Assembly (NCBI RefSeq): GCF_026241335.1
Contig: NZ_JAPHAV010000008.1
Span: 83,988-147,987 of the forward strand
Direction: 5' to 3'
Length of the DNA: 64,000 nt
DNA from: Ochrobactrum chromiisoli
Lineage (GTDB): Bacteria; Pseudomonadota; Alphaproteobacteria; Rhizobiales; Rhizobiaceae
The notes beneath the pieces were generated by a model that did not search any database, was not told the DNA's origin, and saw only the letters and a list, made by a program, of their open reading frames with translations. The position numbers were made by a program, and so were the translations under genes. Positions 1 to 8,547 of this stretch are shown in pieces. Each line of letters begins with the position of its first letter. The stretch's first letter is position 1.

Positions 1-3
1 CAT
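1..3 (-). CDS. Start codon of a divergent gene leaving the window
   Basis: The first three bases read ATG on the minus strand. They are preceded, in the minus direction, by a good Shine-Dalgarno sequence (AAGGAGAG) about six bases away. A leftward gene therefore probably starts exactly at the window edge, divergent from the importer operon. Regulators often sit in this position, but none of the coding sequence is visible, so no function is assigned. Confidence 0.4.
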
Positions 4-181
4 ACAAGCTCTCCTTTTTCTTTACAGGCAGTGAATTCGTTCTTTCAGCGAAAGTTATGGCACACACTTATGCAAAGCAACGCAACGCGCGCTGTGACAA
101 ACCTGCGTTGAAGAAATTGAGACTTATTAACGCAGAAATTCCGATATAATTTTCCATTTTTGAGACAAATGTTAGTTTATA

Positions 182-209
182 TTGACATTTTTCATATAGA
201 TTCTAGCAT
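182..209 (+). promoter_or_regulatory. Probable sigma-70 promoter of the peptide-importer operon
   Basis: A perfect -35 hexamer TTGACA at 182-187 is followed after 16 bases by TAGCAT at 204-209 (four of six matches to the -10 consensus). It lies in an AT-rich stretch. The leader to the solute-binding-protein ATG at 342 would be about 125 bases. No gene is seen in 4-341. Confidence 0.5.
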
Positions 210-341
210 AGGCGTGCTTGCATAGAACATTCAAGCTGGAATCAGGCATTTTCTAGCAAAATCAGGGACTTGAACAAGAATGGAACCTGCGGGAAAAGAG
301 GCTGGAAAGCCCTCCCTCAACGTTCTTTTAGGGGAACATCA

Positions 342-1928
342 ATGCATATCAGGAAAGCTGGCCTTGGCCTGTTTCTCGCTGCTTTTTCGCTCACAACGGC
401 ACCCTCCCATGCTGAAGACGTGAAACGCGGCGGCACAGTCATCGTCCATATGAATACCGAGCAAGGTATCCTTAATCCGGCCTTGCGTGCCTCCACAGGT
501 ATTTATCAGATCACGGGCCGTATCATGGAGCCACTGATCGATCGCACCTATGAAGGCTATGTGCCTGTGCTGGCGACAAGCTGGGCTTCATCGGAAGACG
601 GCAAGGAAATTACTTTTAAGCTGCGCGAAAATGTACGCTGGCATGATGGCGAGCCTTTCACCTGCGATGATGTTTCGTTCAGTGCGATGAATCTGTGGAA
701 GAAGCTGCTCAACTATTCGACAACGCTTCAGGCCAATCTGGAAGCTGTCGATTGCACAGACCCGCACACGGCTGTTTTCCGTTATTCAAAGCCGATGCCG
801 CTTGATCTTCTGGTCGCCGCGATGCCTGACCTTGGCCATCCTGTCGCCAAGCACCTTTATGAAGGCACCGATATCCTCAAGAACAAGTATAACTCGGCAC
901 CTGTCGGCACTGGCCCATTCAAATTCGTTGAATATGAGCGCGGACAGCACATCATTGCTCAGCGCAATGACGATTACTGGCGCGGTAAGGAATATCCGTA
1001 TCTTGATCGCGTAATCTGGCGCTTCATGCCGGACAAGGCGGCCGCTGCAGCAGCGCTTGAATCAGGCGAAATCATGGAAACTGCTTTCAACGGCATCTCC
1101 ATGTCGGATACAGAGCGCCTTGCAAAAGATGGCCGTTTCGACACAGGCACCAAGGGCTTTGAAAACAACGTCGCTCACTCGACCGTTGAATTTAATCTGC
1201 GCAATCCGATCCTAGCAAATCTGAAAGTTCGTCAGGCGATCTACCACGCCCTCGACATCGATTTTGCGATCCAGTCGATCATGCGGGGCTATGCCAAGCC
1301 GGGCCGTGGCCCGATCCCAAGTTCGGGTGGTGCAAATTACACCGATCAGGTTCAGACCTATCCTTATGATGTTGAAAAAGCCAAGCAACTGCTTGATGAA
1401 GCTGGCTATCCAGTAGGGCCGGACGGCATCCGCTTCAAATTGCGCCATCGCGCAGCACCATGGGGCGAATATACCCAACTCTGGTCTGAATATTATGCAC
1501 AAGCCATGAAAGAAGTGGGCATCGATGTTCAGCTCGTGACCAATGATGCGCCGGGCTTTCTCAATGGTGTCTATCGCGATCATGATTTTGACACGGCCAG
1601 TGGCTGGCACCAATTCCGTTCGGATCCGGCCGTCTCAACCACAGTCTGGCTGCGGTCCGGCACTCCGGCCGGGACCGCATGGTCAAACCAGTTCGATTAC
1701 AAGTCGGACGAAATGGACAGTCTGATCGATCAGGCCGCATCCGAGCTCGACCCTGCAAAGCGTGCAGCGCTTTACCATCAGGTTCAGCAGCTCGAAATGA
1801 AAGATCTGCCGGTTATTTTCGCCATTGAGCATCCGTTCATCGGCGTCACCAACAAGGCTTTGAAGAACCACCACAACACGCCACGTTGGGATTCTTCAAG
1901 CTGGTACGATCTGTGGATCGACCAATAA
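342..1928 (+). CDS. ABC transporter solute-binding protein, family 5 (peptide/opine type)
   Basis: A 528-residue periplasmic binding protein of the SBP_bac_5 family, which captures di- and oligopeptides or related N-substituted small molecules for import. Residues 1-24 form a typical signal peptide (MHIRK, a hydrophobic core, then cleavage after SHA). An in-frame TTG further upstream at 270 would add 24 residues that do not look like a signal. The ATG at 342 is therefore preferred; it has AGGGGA about six bases before it. The mature part has the family pattern of a pulling region around DVSFSAMNLWKK and the C-terminal Trp/Asp-rich lobe. It is the first gene of an operon with two permeases, a fused ATPase and three catabolic enzymes. 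The substrate cannot be read from sequence. The downstream amidohydrolase and ATC-hydrolase-like proteins suggest an N-acyl, N-carbamoyl or thiazoline amino acid. Confidence 0.9.
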   Translation: MHIRKAGLGLFLAAFSLTTAPSHAEDVKRGGTVIVHMNTEQGILNPALRASTGIYQITGRIMEPLIDRTYEGYVPVLATSWASSEDGKEITFKLRENVRWHDGEPFTCDDVSFSAMNLWKKLLNYSTTLQANLEAVDCTDPHTAVFRYSKPMPLDLLVAAMPDLGHPVAKHLYEGTDILKNKYNSAPVGTGPFKFVEYERGQHIIAQRNDDYWRGKEYPYLDRVIWRFMPDKAAAAAALESGEIMETAFNGISMSDTERLAKDGRFDTGTKGFENNVAHSTVEFNLRNPILANLKVRQAIYHALDIDFAIQSIMRGYAKPGRGPIPSSGGANYTDQVQTYPYDVEKAKQLLDEAGYPVGPDGIRFKLRHRAAPWGEYTQLWSEYYAQAMKEVGIDVQLVTNDAPGFLNGVYRDHDFDTASGWHQFRSDPAVSTTVWLRSGTPAGTAWSNQFDYKSDEMDSLIDQAASELDPAKRAALYHQVQQLEMKDLPVIFAIEHPFIGVTNKALKNHHNTPRWDSSSWYDLWIDQ

Positions 1929-1940
1929 ACTGAACAAACA

Positions 1941-1971
1941 ATACCGTCGGTGGACAGTCCGTCGGCGGTAT
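1941..1971 (+). promoter_or_regulatory. Strong hairpin between binding-protein and permease genes
   Basis: A 13-bp stem (ten Watson-Crick pairs and three G-U pairs) with arms 1941-1953 and 1959-1971 encloses the loop ACAGT. No T-run follows, so it is not a classical terminator. Hairpins at this spot in importer operons protect the upstream mRNA and make the binding protein more abundant than the permeases. That role is inferred here. Confidence 0.6.
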
Positions 1972-2000
1972 TGCCTATAAAATCCATCGGATGCTCCGTC

Positions 2001-2984
2001 ATGCCCCTGCCTCCCCTATTGCGTTTTGCGCTGCGGCGCATTTTGCAGGCGATCCCCGTCATACTTCTCATCATGATCGGGTCGTTTCTGATTATAAAGC
2101 TTGCCCCCGGCGATACCGTTGACGCGCTTGTCGGTGACATGGGCGGGGCGGACCCGCAACTCGTTGCCAATCTGCGGACCGAATATGGTCTTGACCAGGC
2201 TGTGTGGATGCAACTCGGGCTTTATATGAGCAAAATCGCACAGCTGGATTTTGGTTGGTCTTATGTTTACGAGCTGCCCGTCTGGGATGTGCTGATGAGC
2301 CGTCTGGTGCCCACATTGCTCCTGATGGTTTCCTCGCTCTCGGTGGCCTTTATTTTCGGCGTTGCATTGGGCGCAATTGCTGCGCGCCGCGCCTATACGC
2401 TGACCGATAATGCAATCTCAACACTCGGCCTCATTTTCTATGCGATGCCGAGCTTTTTCTTCAGCCTTCTTCTGATGCTGGTGTTTTCCGTCAAGCTTGG
2501 CTGGCTGCCGGTGGGCGGATTGAAGACGCTGGGTGCCTTCTATTCGGGCTGGGATAATGTGGTCGATATTGCAATGCACCTCATCATGCCAACCACAGCG
2601 CTGGCACTGATTTATCTGGCATTTTATATGCGCTTGATGCGCACCAGCGTTCTGGAAGTCGAAGACCTTGATTATGTGCGCACCGCACGCGCAAAGGGTG
2701 CAAGTGGCACGCGTCTTATGTTTCACCACATCATGCGCAATGCGCTGTTGCCGGTTGTCACATTGCTCGGACTTCAATTCTCCACCGTGCTTGGCGGCTC
2801 CGTGGTTATTGAGACAATCTTCTCTCTACCGGGACTTGGCCAGCTTGCTTATATGTCGGTGATAAAACGCGATATAAACACATTGATGGGCATTATCTTC
2901 CTGTGCTCCATTCTTGTCATCATCGTCAATTTCCTCACCGATCTTATCTATGCGCGGCTTGATTCCAGGATCGAATTGTCATGA
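2001..2984 (+). CDS. ABC transporter permease, DppB type
   Basis: An inner-membrane permease of about 327 residues belonging to the DppB/OppB family. It opens with the family's typical RFALRRILQAIPVI start, then a first membrane helix. The periplasmic stretch carries LAPGDTVDALVG, and further helices follow. The cytoplasmic EAA loop, which contacts the ATPase, is around DYVRTARAKGASGTR. A GTG at 1950 would add 17 residues lying inside the upstream hairpin, so the ATG at 2001 is preferred, although its ribosome-binding site is weak. The stop overlaps the start of the next permease by ATGA, indicating translational coupling. It pairs with the following permease as the membrane channel of the importer. 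Confidence 0.9.
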   Translation: MPLPPLLRFALRRILQAIPVILLIMIGSFLIIKLAPGDTVDALVGDMGGADPQLVANLRTEYGLDQAVWMQLGLYMSKIAQLDFGWSYVYELPVWDVLMSRLVPTLLLMVSSLSVAFIFGVALGAIAARRAYTLTDNAISTLGLIFYAMPSFFFSLLLMLVFSVKLGWLPVGGLKTLGAFYSGWDNVVDIAMHLIMPTTALALIYLAFYMRLMRTSVLEVEDLDYVRTARAKGASGTRLMFHHIMRNALLPVVTLLGLQFSTVLGGSVVIETIFSLPGLGQLAYMSVIKRDINTLMGIIFLCSILVIIVNFLTDLIYARLDSRIELS

Positions 2985-3856
2985 CATCGCAAGACTTCAC
3001 TCTCCCGCGCCCGCAGACCTCCCGCACAAAGATTCTTTGGCAGAGGTTCAAACGCAACCGCGCTGCCGTGCTCGGTCTTTTGCTTTTCATTCTTGTTGTG
3101 CTGATCGCAGTTTTCGCTGACGTGATCACACCCGGCGATCCGCTGCGCCGTGCCGGTGATCCGCTTGTCTGGCCATTCGTGAATATGGCTACACCGCTCG
3201 GAACTGACCAGCTTGGTCGTGACATCATGTCCGGCATTTTTCACGGTGCCCGCATATCATTGCTGATCGGCGTGGTGGCCACGCTCATTTCCATCTTCAT
3301 CGGAGTGCTGATTGGCGCCTTTGCCGGCTATTATGGCGGATGGGTCGATGATGTTCTGATGCGCGTTACAGAAGCTTTCCAGACGGTTCCAAGTTTCGTT
3401 TTGTTGCTGGCACTGGTAGCAATCTTCGGATCATCCATTGAAAACATTATCATTTGCATCGGCATTGTTTCATGGACGGCACCTGCGCGCATGGTACGCG
3501 CTGAATTTCTGGCCCTTCGCAAACGTGAGTTTGTCGATGCGGCGCGCAACTTAGGTATTGGAAACGCATCGATCATTTTCCGCGAAATTCTGCCCAATGC
3601 ATTGCCGCCGGTGATCGTGTTTGCATCCGTCGTGATGGCAACAGCCATTCTGATGGAAAGCGCATTGGCGTTTCTTGGTCTGGGCGATCCCAATTATGCA
3701 AGCTGGGGCAACATGATCGGTCAGGGCCGCGCGGTGTTGCGCACAGACTGGTTCTGCTCGGTCATTCCCGGCATTGCCATTCTGCTGACCGTCCTCTCCT
3801 TCAGTCTGCTCGGCGAGGGACTCAACGATGCGCTTAATCCGAGACAGAAAAAATGA
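2981..3856 (+). CDS. ABC transporter permease, DppC type
   Basis: A 291-residue second permease of the peptide/nickel importer family. The N-terminus has the DppC-type cytoplasmic lead (RTKILWQRFKRNRAAVLG) before the first helix. The conserved periplasmic motif GTDQLGRDIMSG is present, and the EAA loop reads EFVDAARNLGIGNASI. Both ends overlap neighbours by four bases: the upstream permease stop and the downstream ATPase start. The whole transporter is therefore translated as a coupled set. It forms a heterodimer with the upstream permease. Confidence 0.92.
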   Translation: MTSQDFTLPRPQTSRTKILWQRFKRNRAAVLGLLLFILVVLIAVFADVITPGDPLRRAGDPLVWPFVNMATPLGTDQLGRDIMSGIFHGARISLLIGVVATLISIFIGVLIGAFAGYYGGWVDDVLMRVTEAFQTVPSFVLLLALVAIFGSSIENIIICIGIVSWTAPARMVRAEFLALRKREFVDAARNLGIGNASIIFREILPNALPPVIVFASVVMATAILMESALAFLGLGDPNYASWGNMIGQGRAVLRTDWFCSVIPGIAILLTVLSFSLLGEGLNDALNPRQKK

Positions 3857-5493
3857 CAGCCAGCCCGGTTCTTGAAATTAAAAATCTGCAAATAGCGCTC
3901 CCAACCGGTGCGGACCGTCCGTTTGCCTTGCATGACCTGACATTAACCGTCAATCCGGGTGAGATTGTCTGCCTCGTTGGTGAGAGCGGTTCAGGCAAGT
4001 CGCTCTCCGCAGGCGCGATCATGCGCCTACTGCCCGAACCACATGTGCGCGTTACCAATGGCACGGTTCTGCTTGAAGGCACCGATCTTTACGCGCTGAG
4101 CGAAAAGGAAATGAAGGCTCTGCGGGGAAACCGCATCGGCATGATTTTTCAGGAACCGATGACAGCGCTTAATCCGCAAAAGACGGTTGGCTGGCAGATT
4201 GATGAAGTGCTGCGGCTACACACCAGGCTTGGCCGAAAAGAGCGTCGCACCGCGGTTATGGACATTTTGCATGACGTCAAAATTCCCGATCCGCAGTCGG
4301 CCTATAATGCCTATCCCCACCAGATTTCCGGCGGGCAGCGTCAGCGGGTAATGATCGCCATGGCGCTGATCCTCAAGCCACGCCTTCTCATCGCGGACGA
4401 GCCAACCACTGCGCTTGATGTGACCACACAAGCGCAGATTCTCAAACTCATCCGTGATCTGCAACGCGAACAGAGCACCGGTATTTTGTTCATTACGCAT
4501 GATTTTGGCGTAGTGGCAGAAATTGCCGATCGCGTTGCTGTGCTCAGGCTTGGAGAACTTGTTGAGGAAGGGCCAGCAAAGGATGTGCTCAACAACCCGC
4601 AACATCCCTATACGAAAGCCCTTATCGCAGCCGTTCCCGCGCTGATACCACCTGCCGTTCGACCATTCGGTGATGCTCAGCCCGTCGTTCTTAAAGCGGA
4701 TGCTTTGTCCAAAACATTCAGGGCGCGCGGTGGAATATTCAGTGGCAAACGCAGTGCTGTGCCAGCTGTAAAAGACTTGTCCTTCGAACTGCGACAAGGC
4801 GAAACCCTCGGTGTGGTCGGCGAAAGCGGCTCTGGCAAGACCACCGTCTCGCGCATTGTCACGCGGCTTCTGGAAGCGGACAGCGGCAAGGTCGATTTGA
4901 ATGGCCGCGATTTCCTCAGTGCAAGCCCGCGCGAAGTGCGCGCCATGCGCAAGGATATTCAAATGGTCTTTCAAGACCCGATGGCATCACTCAATCCTCG
5001 CCGCCGTGTCGTCGATCTGATTGCACAGGGACCAATCGTCCACGGTATGCCAAAAAGACAGGCGCATGCGAAAGCGCGCGACCTGCTTGAACTGGTCGAG
5101 CTTTCACCGGCTGCGGCTGATCGTTTCCCGCACGAATTCTCCGGCGGCCAACGCCAGCGCATTGGCATCGCACGGGCATTGGCACTGGAACCACGCATCA
5201 TCGTGGCTGACGAGCCGGTTTCCGCGCTTGATGTCTCGGTTCAGGCACAGGTCTTGCGGCTTCTTGCCGATCTGCGTGAACGGCTCAACCTCTCGCTTCT
5301 TTTCGTAACACATGACCTGCGCGTCGCATCCCAATTATGCGACCGCATCATCGTGATGTCGAAAGGCGAAATTGCTGAAACCGGACCGACAGCCGAAGTT
5401 TTTGCTCATCCGCAGCACGAATATACACAGCGCCTTCTTGCCTCAATCCCCGGCAAAAGCTGGACGCCGCCGCGCTTTGACAGCACAGAATGA
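3853..5493 (+). CDS. Fused dipeptide-type ABC ATPase (DppD-DppF in one chain)
   Basis: A 546-residue cytoplasmic protein with two complete ATP-binding cassettes in tandem, equal to DppD plus DppF. The first cassette has Walker A GESGSGKS (about residues 43-50), signature SGGQRQR (about 159-165) and Walker B LLIADEPT (about 179-186). The second has Walker A GESGSGKTT (about 322-330), SGGQRQR and Walker B IIVADEPV (about 449-456). The linker at about residues 260-275 follows the NPQHPYTKAL motif that ends family members. Such fusions are common in rhizobial and Brucella-type genomes. The gene overlaps the upstream permease by four bases and ends overlapping the FAD oxidoreductase gene, so it belongs to the same operon. 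Confidence 0.95.
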   Translation: MTASPVLEIKNLQIALPTGADRPFALHDLTLTVNPGEIVCLVGESGSGKSLSAGAIMRLLPEPHVRVTNGTVLLEGTDLYALSEKEMKALRGNRIGMIFQEPMTALNPQKTVGWQIDEVLRLHTRLGRKERRTAVMDILHDVKIPDPQSAYNAYPHQISGGQRQRVMIAMALILKPRLLIADEPTTALDVTTQAQILKLIRDLQREQSTGILFITHDFGVVAEIADRVAVLRLGELVEEGPAKDVLNNPQHPYTKALIAAVPALIPPAVRPFGDAQPVVLKADALSKTFRARGGIFSGKRSAVPAVKDLSFELRQGETLGVVGESGSGKTTVSRIVTRLLEADSGKVDLNGRDFLSASPREVRAMRKDIQMVFQDPMASLNPRRRVVDLIAQGPIVHGMPKRQAHAKARDLLELVELSPAAADRFPHEFSGGQRQRIGIARALALEPRIIVADEPVSALDVSVQAQVLRLLADLRERLNLSLLFVTHDLRVASQLCDRIIVMSKGEIAETGPTAEVFAHPQHEYTQRLLASIPGKSWTPPRFDSTE

Positions 5494-6809
5494 AGGTTCA
5501 CGCCCCTATGCAGAATATCCAATTTCCTCCTTCCATCTGGGCTGCAACCGCACCCGAGCGCGTTCCTTCTGCGCCAATCAAAGCCGATGCGGAAGCGGAT
5601 TTCGTCATTGTAGGCGGTGGCTTCACGGGCCTATCAGCAGCACTTCATCTTGCGAAACGTGGCAAACGGGTGATCCTGCTTGAAGCAAAAGCTGTTGGCT
5701 GGGGTGCATCGGGACGCAACAATGGTCAGGTTATTCCGACAATGACCGCCGCAGAACCAGACGCCATTGCCGCACGGTATGGCGATGCCGGAACACGGTT
5801 TGCAAAATTGATCGGCAACAGTGCCGACATTCTTTTTTCCATCATCCGTAACGAAAACATCCATGCCGAGGCTGAACAGACCGGCTGGTTCCAGCCTGCG
5901 CATTCACCGGGCCGCGTGAAACTATCGCAATCACGTGTGGAGGCATGGAAGCGGTTTGGCTTTCCAGCGCAATATCTTGATAGCACCGCGACATCGAAGT
6001 TGTTGGGCAGCGATTTCTGGTATGGTGGCATGTTTAACCCAACGGGTGGCCACATCAATCCGCTCGCCCTTGCGCGTGGTCTGGCCGCTGCTGCGGAGCG
6101 TCACGGCGCGATCATCCATGAGCAAAGCCCTGTCACATCTTTCGAAAGAACAGGCGACCATTGGATCGTGCGCGTTGGTAATGCAACGGTTCGTGCAAAA
6201 GGCTTTTTGCTTGCAACCAATGCCTATACAGGCGAATTGCGTGAAAGCCTTGCACCGCGTCTGGCGCGCTCCATCGTGCCGGTTCTTTCATGGCAAATGG
6301 CAACGGCCCCGCTCAGTGATACTCTGCGTGCAACAATTCTTCCGGGCCGTCAAGCTGTCTCTGATACACGCGGCGATCTGCGCTTTTTCCGCTATGACGC
6401 GCGTAACCGGCTGATCACCGGCGGCGTGGTGATGGGTGATTATAATGTTGCCGAACGCGTCAAACGCAAAGCCGCCCGCAATATGGCAGAAGCATTTCCG
6501 GCCTTGGGTGAACCCGAAATTACCCATGTCTGGAGCGGCTATATCGGCATGACGTGGGATCGCTTTCCGCGCATGCATCAGCTTGGAACCAACGGCTGGG
6601 CATGGATAGGCTGCAATGGCCGCGGGGTCGCGCTTGGCACAGCACTTGGACGCGAATTTGCACGCGCGCTTGATGGCGAACCATTACAGGAGCTCGCACT
6701 TCCGATTTCAGACCCTGCCCCTCTGCCCTTCCACAAAATTGCGCGAAAGATTGCGCCGTTCTATCTCGCCTGGTTGCGGCGTAAGGATAAAACAGAGCCT
6801 CAGTTATAA
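5490..6809 (+). CDS. FAD-dependent oxidoreductase (DadA/PuuB-like amino-acid or amine oxidase family)
   Basis: A 439-residue flavoprotein of the DAO family. The dinucleotide-binding motif VGGGFTG is at about residues 41-47, followed by the acidic end of the second strand (ILLEAK), then GWGASGRNNGQ (about 70-80), typical of gamma-glutamylputrescine-oxidase-like and D-amino-acid-dehydrogenase-like enzymes. The C-terminus has the FAD-contacting GCNGRGVALGTALG stretch. It lacks a signal peptide. The first ATG (5490) overlaps the ATPase stop by four bases; a second in-frame ATG is at 5508. It probably oxidises the C-N bond of an imported or hydrolysed amino compound. Sarcosine-oxidase-like activity is an alternative. 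Confidence 0.85.
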   Translation: MKVHAPMQNIQFPPSIWAATAPERVPSAPIKADAEADFVIVGGGFTGLSAALHLAKRGKRVILLEAKAVGWGASGRNNGQVIPTMTAAEPDAIAARYGDAGTRFAKLIGNSADILFSIIRNENIHAEAEQTGWFQPAHSPGRVKLSQSRVEAWKRFGFPAQYLDSTATSKLLGSDFWYGGMFNPTGGHINPLALARGLAAAAERHGAIIHEQSPVTSFERTGDHWIVRVGNATVRAKGFLLATNAYTGELRESLAPRLARSIVPVLSWQMATAPLSDTLRATILPGRQAVSDTRGDLRFFRYDARNRLITGGVVMGDYNVAERVKRKAARNMAEAFPALGEPEITHVWSGYIGMTWDRFPRMHQLGTNGWAWIGCNGRGVALGTALGREFARALDGEPLQELALPISDPAPLPFHKIARKIAPFYLAWLRRKDKTEPQL

Positions 6810-6845
6810 GCGAAGTTGAATAACATTCATGCGAAAGGTTGATCC

Positions 6846-7325
6846 ATGAATCAGATGCCAATTCTCGAACGTCGCCGCATTGAGGCGCTTGTTCTTAAAA
6901 ATGTTTATGAGGTTCTTCGCGAGCGGGCAGGCGAGGAAGAAGCTCAGGCTGCCATCGGCGAAGCGGTAACGCGCTCGGCGATTGAACAGGGTCGCAGTTT
7001 TGCGCAGGAACTGGGCCACACGCCGGACCTTCAGGACTTTGCCGATATTCTACCGCTTTGGACCAAGGATGATGCGCTGGAAATTGAAGTGCTGTCACAG
7101 GGCAAAGATCATTTCGATTTCAATGTAAAGCGCTGCCGCTATTCAGAAATGTACCGGGATATGGGACTGGGCCATATCGGGCACCTTCTATCATGTAATC
7201 GCGATGGCGATTTCTGCATTGGCTACAATCCGGAAATGAAGCTTGAACGCACCCAGACCATCATGCAGGGCGCAAGTCATTGCGACTTCCGATACACACT
7301 CGACGCTGCAGAAAAAGGAGCCTGA
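6846..7325 (+). CDS. L-2-amino-thiazoline-4-carboxylate (ATC) hydrolase family protein
   Basis: A 159-residue protein that matches the ATC-hydrolase family by its conserved blocks: CRYSEMYRDMGL, GHLLSCNRDGDFCIGYNP and the C-terminal RTQTIMQGASHCDFRY. In pseudomonads a family member opens the thiazoline ring of ATC to N-carbamoyl-cysteine, and an amidohydrolase then releases cysteine. Here the next gene is an M20 amidohydrolase, which mirrors that two-step logic. However, the M20 type is nearer to hippurate hydrolases, so the true substrate may differ. Family membership is clear; substrate is not. It follows the oxidoreductase after 36 bases and precedes the M20 gene by one base. Confidence 0.85.
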   Translation: MNQMPILERRRIEALVLKNVYEVLRERAGEEEAQAAIGEAVTRSAIEQGRSFAQELGHTPDLQDFADILPLWTKDDALEIEVLSQGKDHFDFNVKRCRYSEMYRDMGLGHIGHLLSCNRDGDFCIGYNPEMKLERTQTIMQGASHCDFRYTLDAAEKGA

Positions 7326-7326
7326 T

Positions 7327-8493
7327 ATGCCGGTTGAAAACTGGACCTCGAACCAGCTCGACGAACTGATTGCCTTCCGACGTGATCTGCATGAAAATCC
7401 GGAACTGCTCTATGATGTTCATCGCACAGCGGAAAAAGTCGCGGAAGCGCTGCGTGCGGCAGACCTTGATGAAGTCGTGACCGGCATTGGCCGCACCGGC
7501 GTTGTCGGTGTCATTCACGGACAGACCAACAAATCAGGCCGCGCTATTGCCCTTCGCTCCGATATGGACGCGCTGCCAATCCATGAAGAAACCGGCGCTG
7601 AATGGGCCTCAAAAATTCCGGGTAAAATGCATGCCTGCGGCCATGATGGTCACACGACGATGCTTTTAGGCGCGGCACGTGAACTGGCAAAAAGCCGCGC
7701 TTTCGACGGCACCGTCATTGTGATCTTCCAGCCGGCGGAAGAAGGCGGCGCGGGTGCCAAAGCGATGATTGATGACGGCCTTTTCAAGCGCTGGCCGGTC
7801 AATGAAGTTTACGGCATGCATAACCGTCCAAACCTGCCGGTCGGTGACTTCATTATCAACTCCGGTCCGATCATGGGCTCGGTCGATGTGCTGGAGATAA
7901 CCATCGAAGGTGTTGGCGGACATGCCGCCTCCCCGCATCATACGATTGACCCAATTCCGGTGACGGCAGCGCTTATTCAGGCGATTCAGACCTTGAGCGC
8001 ACGCACCATCGATCCGCTTGATTCCGCCGTCATTTCGATCACCACGCTTCATGGCGGTGACGCCTTTAATGTCATTCCGCAGAAGATTAAATTGACCGGT
8101 ACAGTCCGCACATTGCGCGAAGAAGTGCGCAATCACATCGAGGAGCGGCTGACGCGTGCTGTTGCTGGTATTGCTGATGCTTTTAGCGCGAAGGCCACAC
8201 TTGATTATCAGCGTAATTATCCCGTCACCATCAATCACGAACGTGAAACCGAACTGGCAGCCCTCGCCGCTGAGGCGGTTTCCGGTGCGGACCGCGTCGC
8301 GCGCGACATGCCCGCCACTCTTGGCGGCGAAGATTTTGCATTCATGCTCAATGAAGTGCCGGGCGCAATGATCAATATTGGCAATGGTCCAAGTGCCAAT
8401 CTGCATCACCCGGAATATGACTTTAACGACGATGTGATTGCCTGGGGGGCTTCGTATTGGACGACCTTGGTCCGCCAGAGATTACCTGTGTGA
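7327..8493 (+). CDS. M20-family amidohydrolase (HipO/IAA-amino-acid hydrolase type)
   Basis: A 388-residue cytoplasmic metallo-amidohydrolase that cleaves N-acyl or N-carbamoyl groups from amino acids. The start at 7327 has AAAAGGAG about seven bases upstream; the upstream in-frame extension overlaps the previous gene. The M20D pattern is complete: RRDLHENPEL near the N-terminus, metal ligands in CGHDGH (about 104-109), the catalytic/metal-binding pair in PAEEGG (Glu138, Glu139), GxxHAASPH for the lid domain and the C-terminal GGEDFAFM and NLHHPEYDF ligands. It ends the operon and is followed by a terminator. It probably releases the free amino acid from the imported compound. Confidence 0.92.
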   Translation: MPVENWTSNQLDELIAFRRDLHENPELLYDVHRTAEKVAEALRAADLDEVVTGIGRTGVVGVIHGQTNKSGRAIALRSDMDALPIHEETGAEWASKIPGKMHACGHDGHTTMLLGAARELAKSRAFDGTVIVIFQPAEEGGAGAKAMIDDGLFKRWPVNEVYGMHNRPNLPVGDFIINSGPIMGSVDVLEITIEGVGGHAASPHHTIDPIPVTAALIQAIQTLSARTIDPLDSAVISITTLHGGDAFNVIPQKIKLTGTVRTLREEVRNHIEERLTRAVAGIADAFSAKATLDYQRNYPVTINHERETELAALAAEAVSGADRVARDMPATLGGEDFAFMLNEVPGAMINIGNGPSANLHHPEYDFNDDVIAWGASYWTTLVRQRLPV

Positions 8494-8510
8494 TTGCATA
8501 ATAGTCAGAA

Positions 8511-8537
8511 AGCCGGGAATTTTTCCCGGCTTTTTTT
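8511..8537 (+). terminator. Rho-independent terminator of the importer/hydrolase operon
   Basis: A perfect 9-bp stem AGCCGGGAA/TTCCCGGCT (8511-8519 and 8523-8531) with a three-base loop runs into seven T residues. It lies 18 bases after the M20 stop, between convergent operons. Confidence 0.9.
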
Positions 8538-8547
8538 GTCCACGTCT

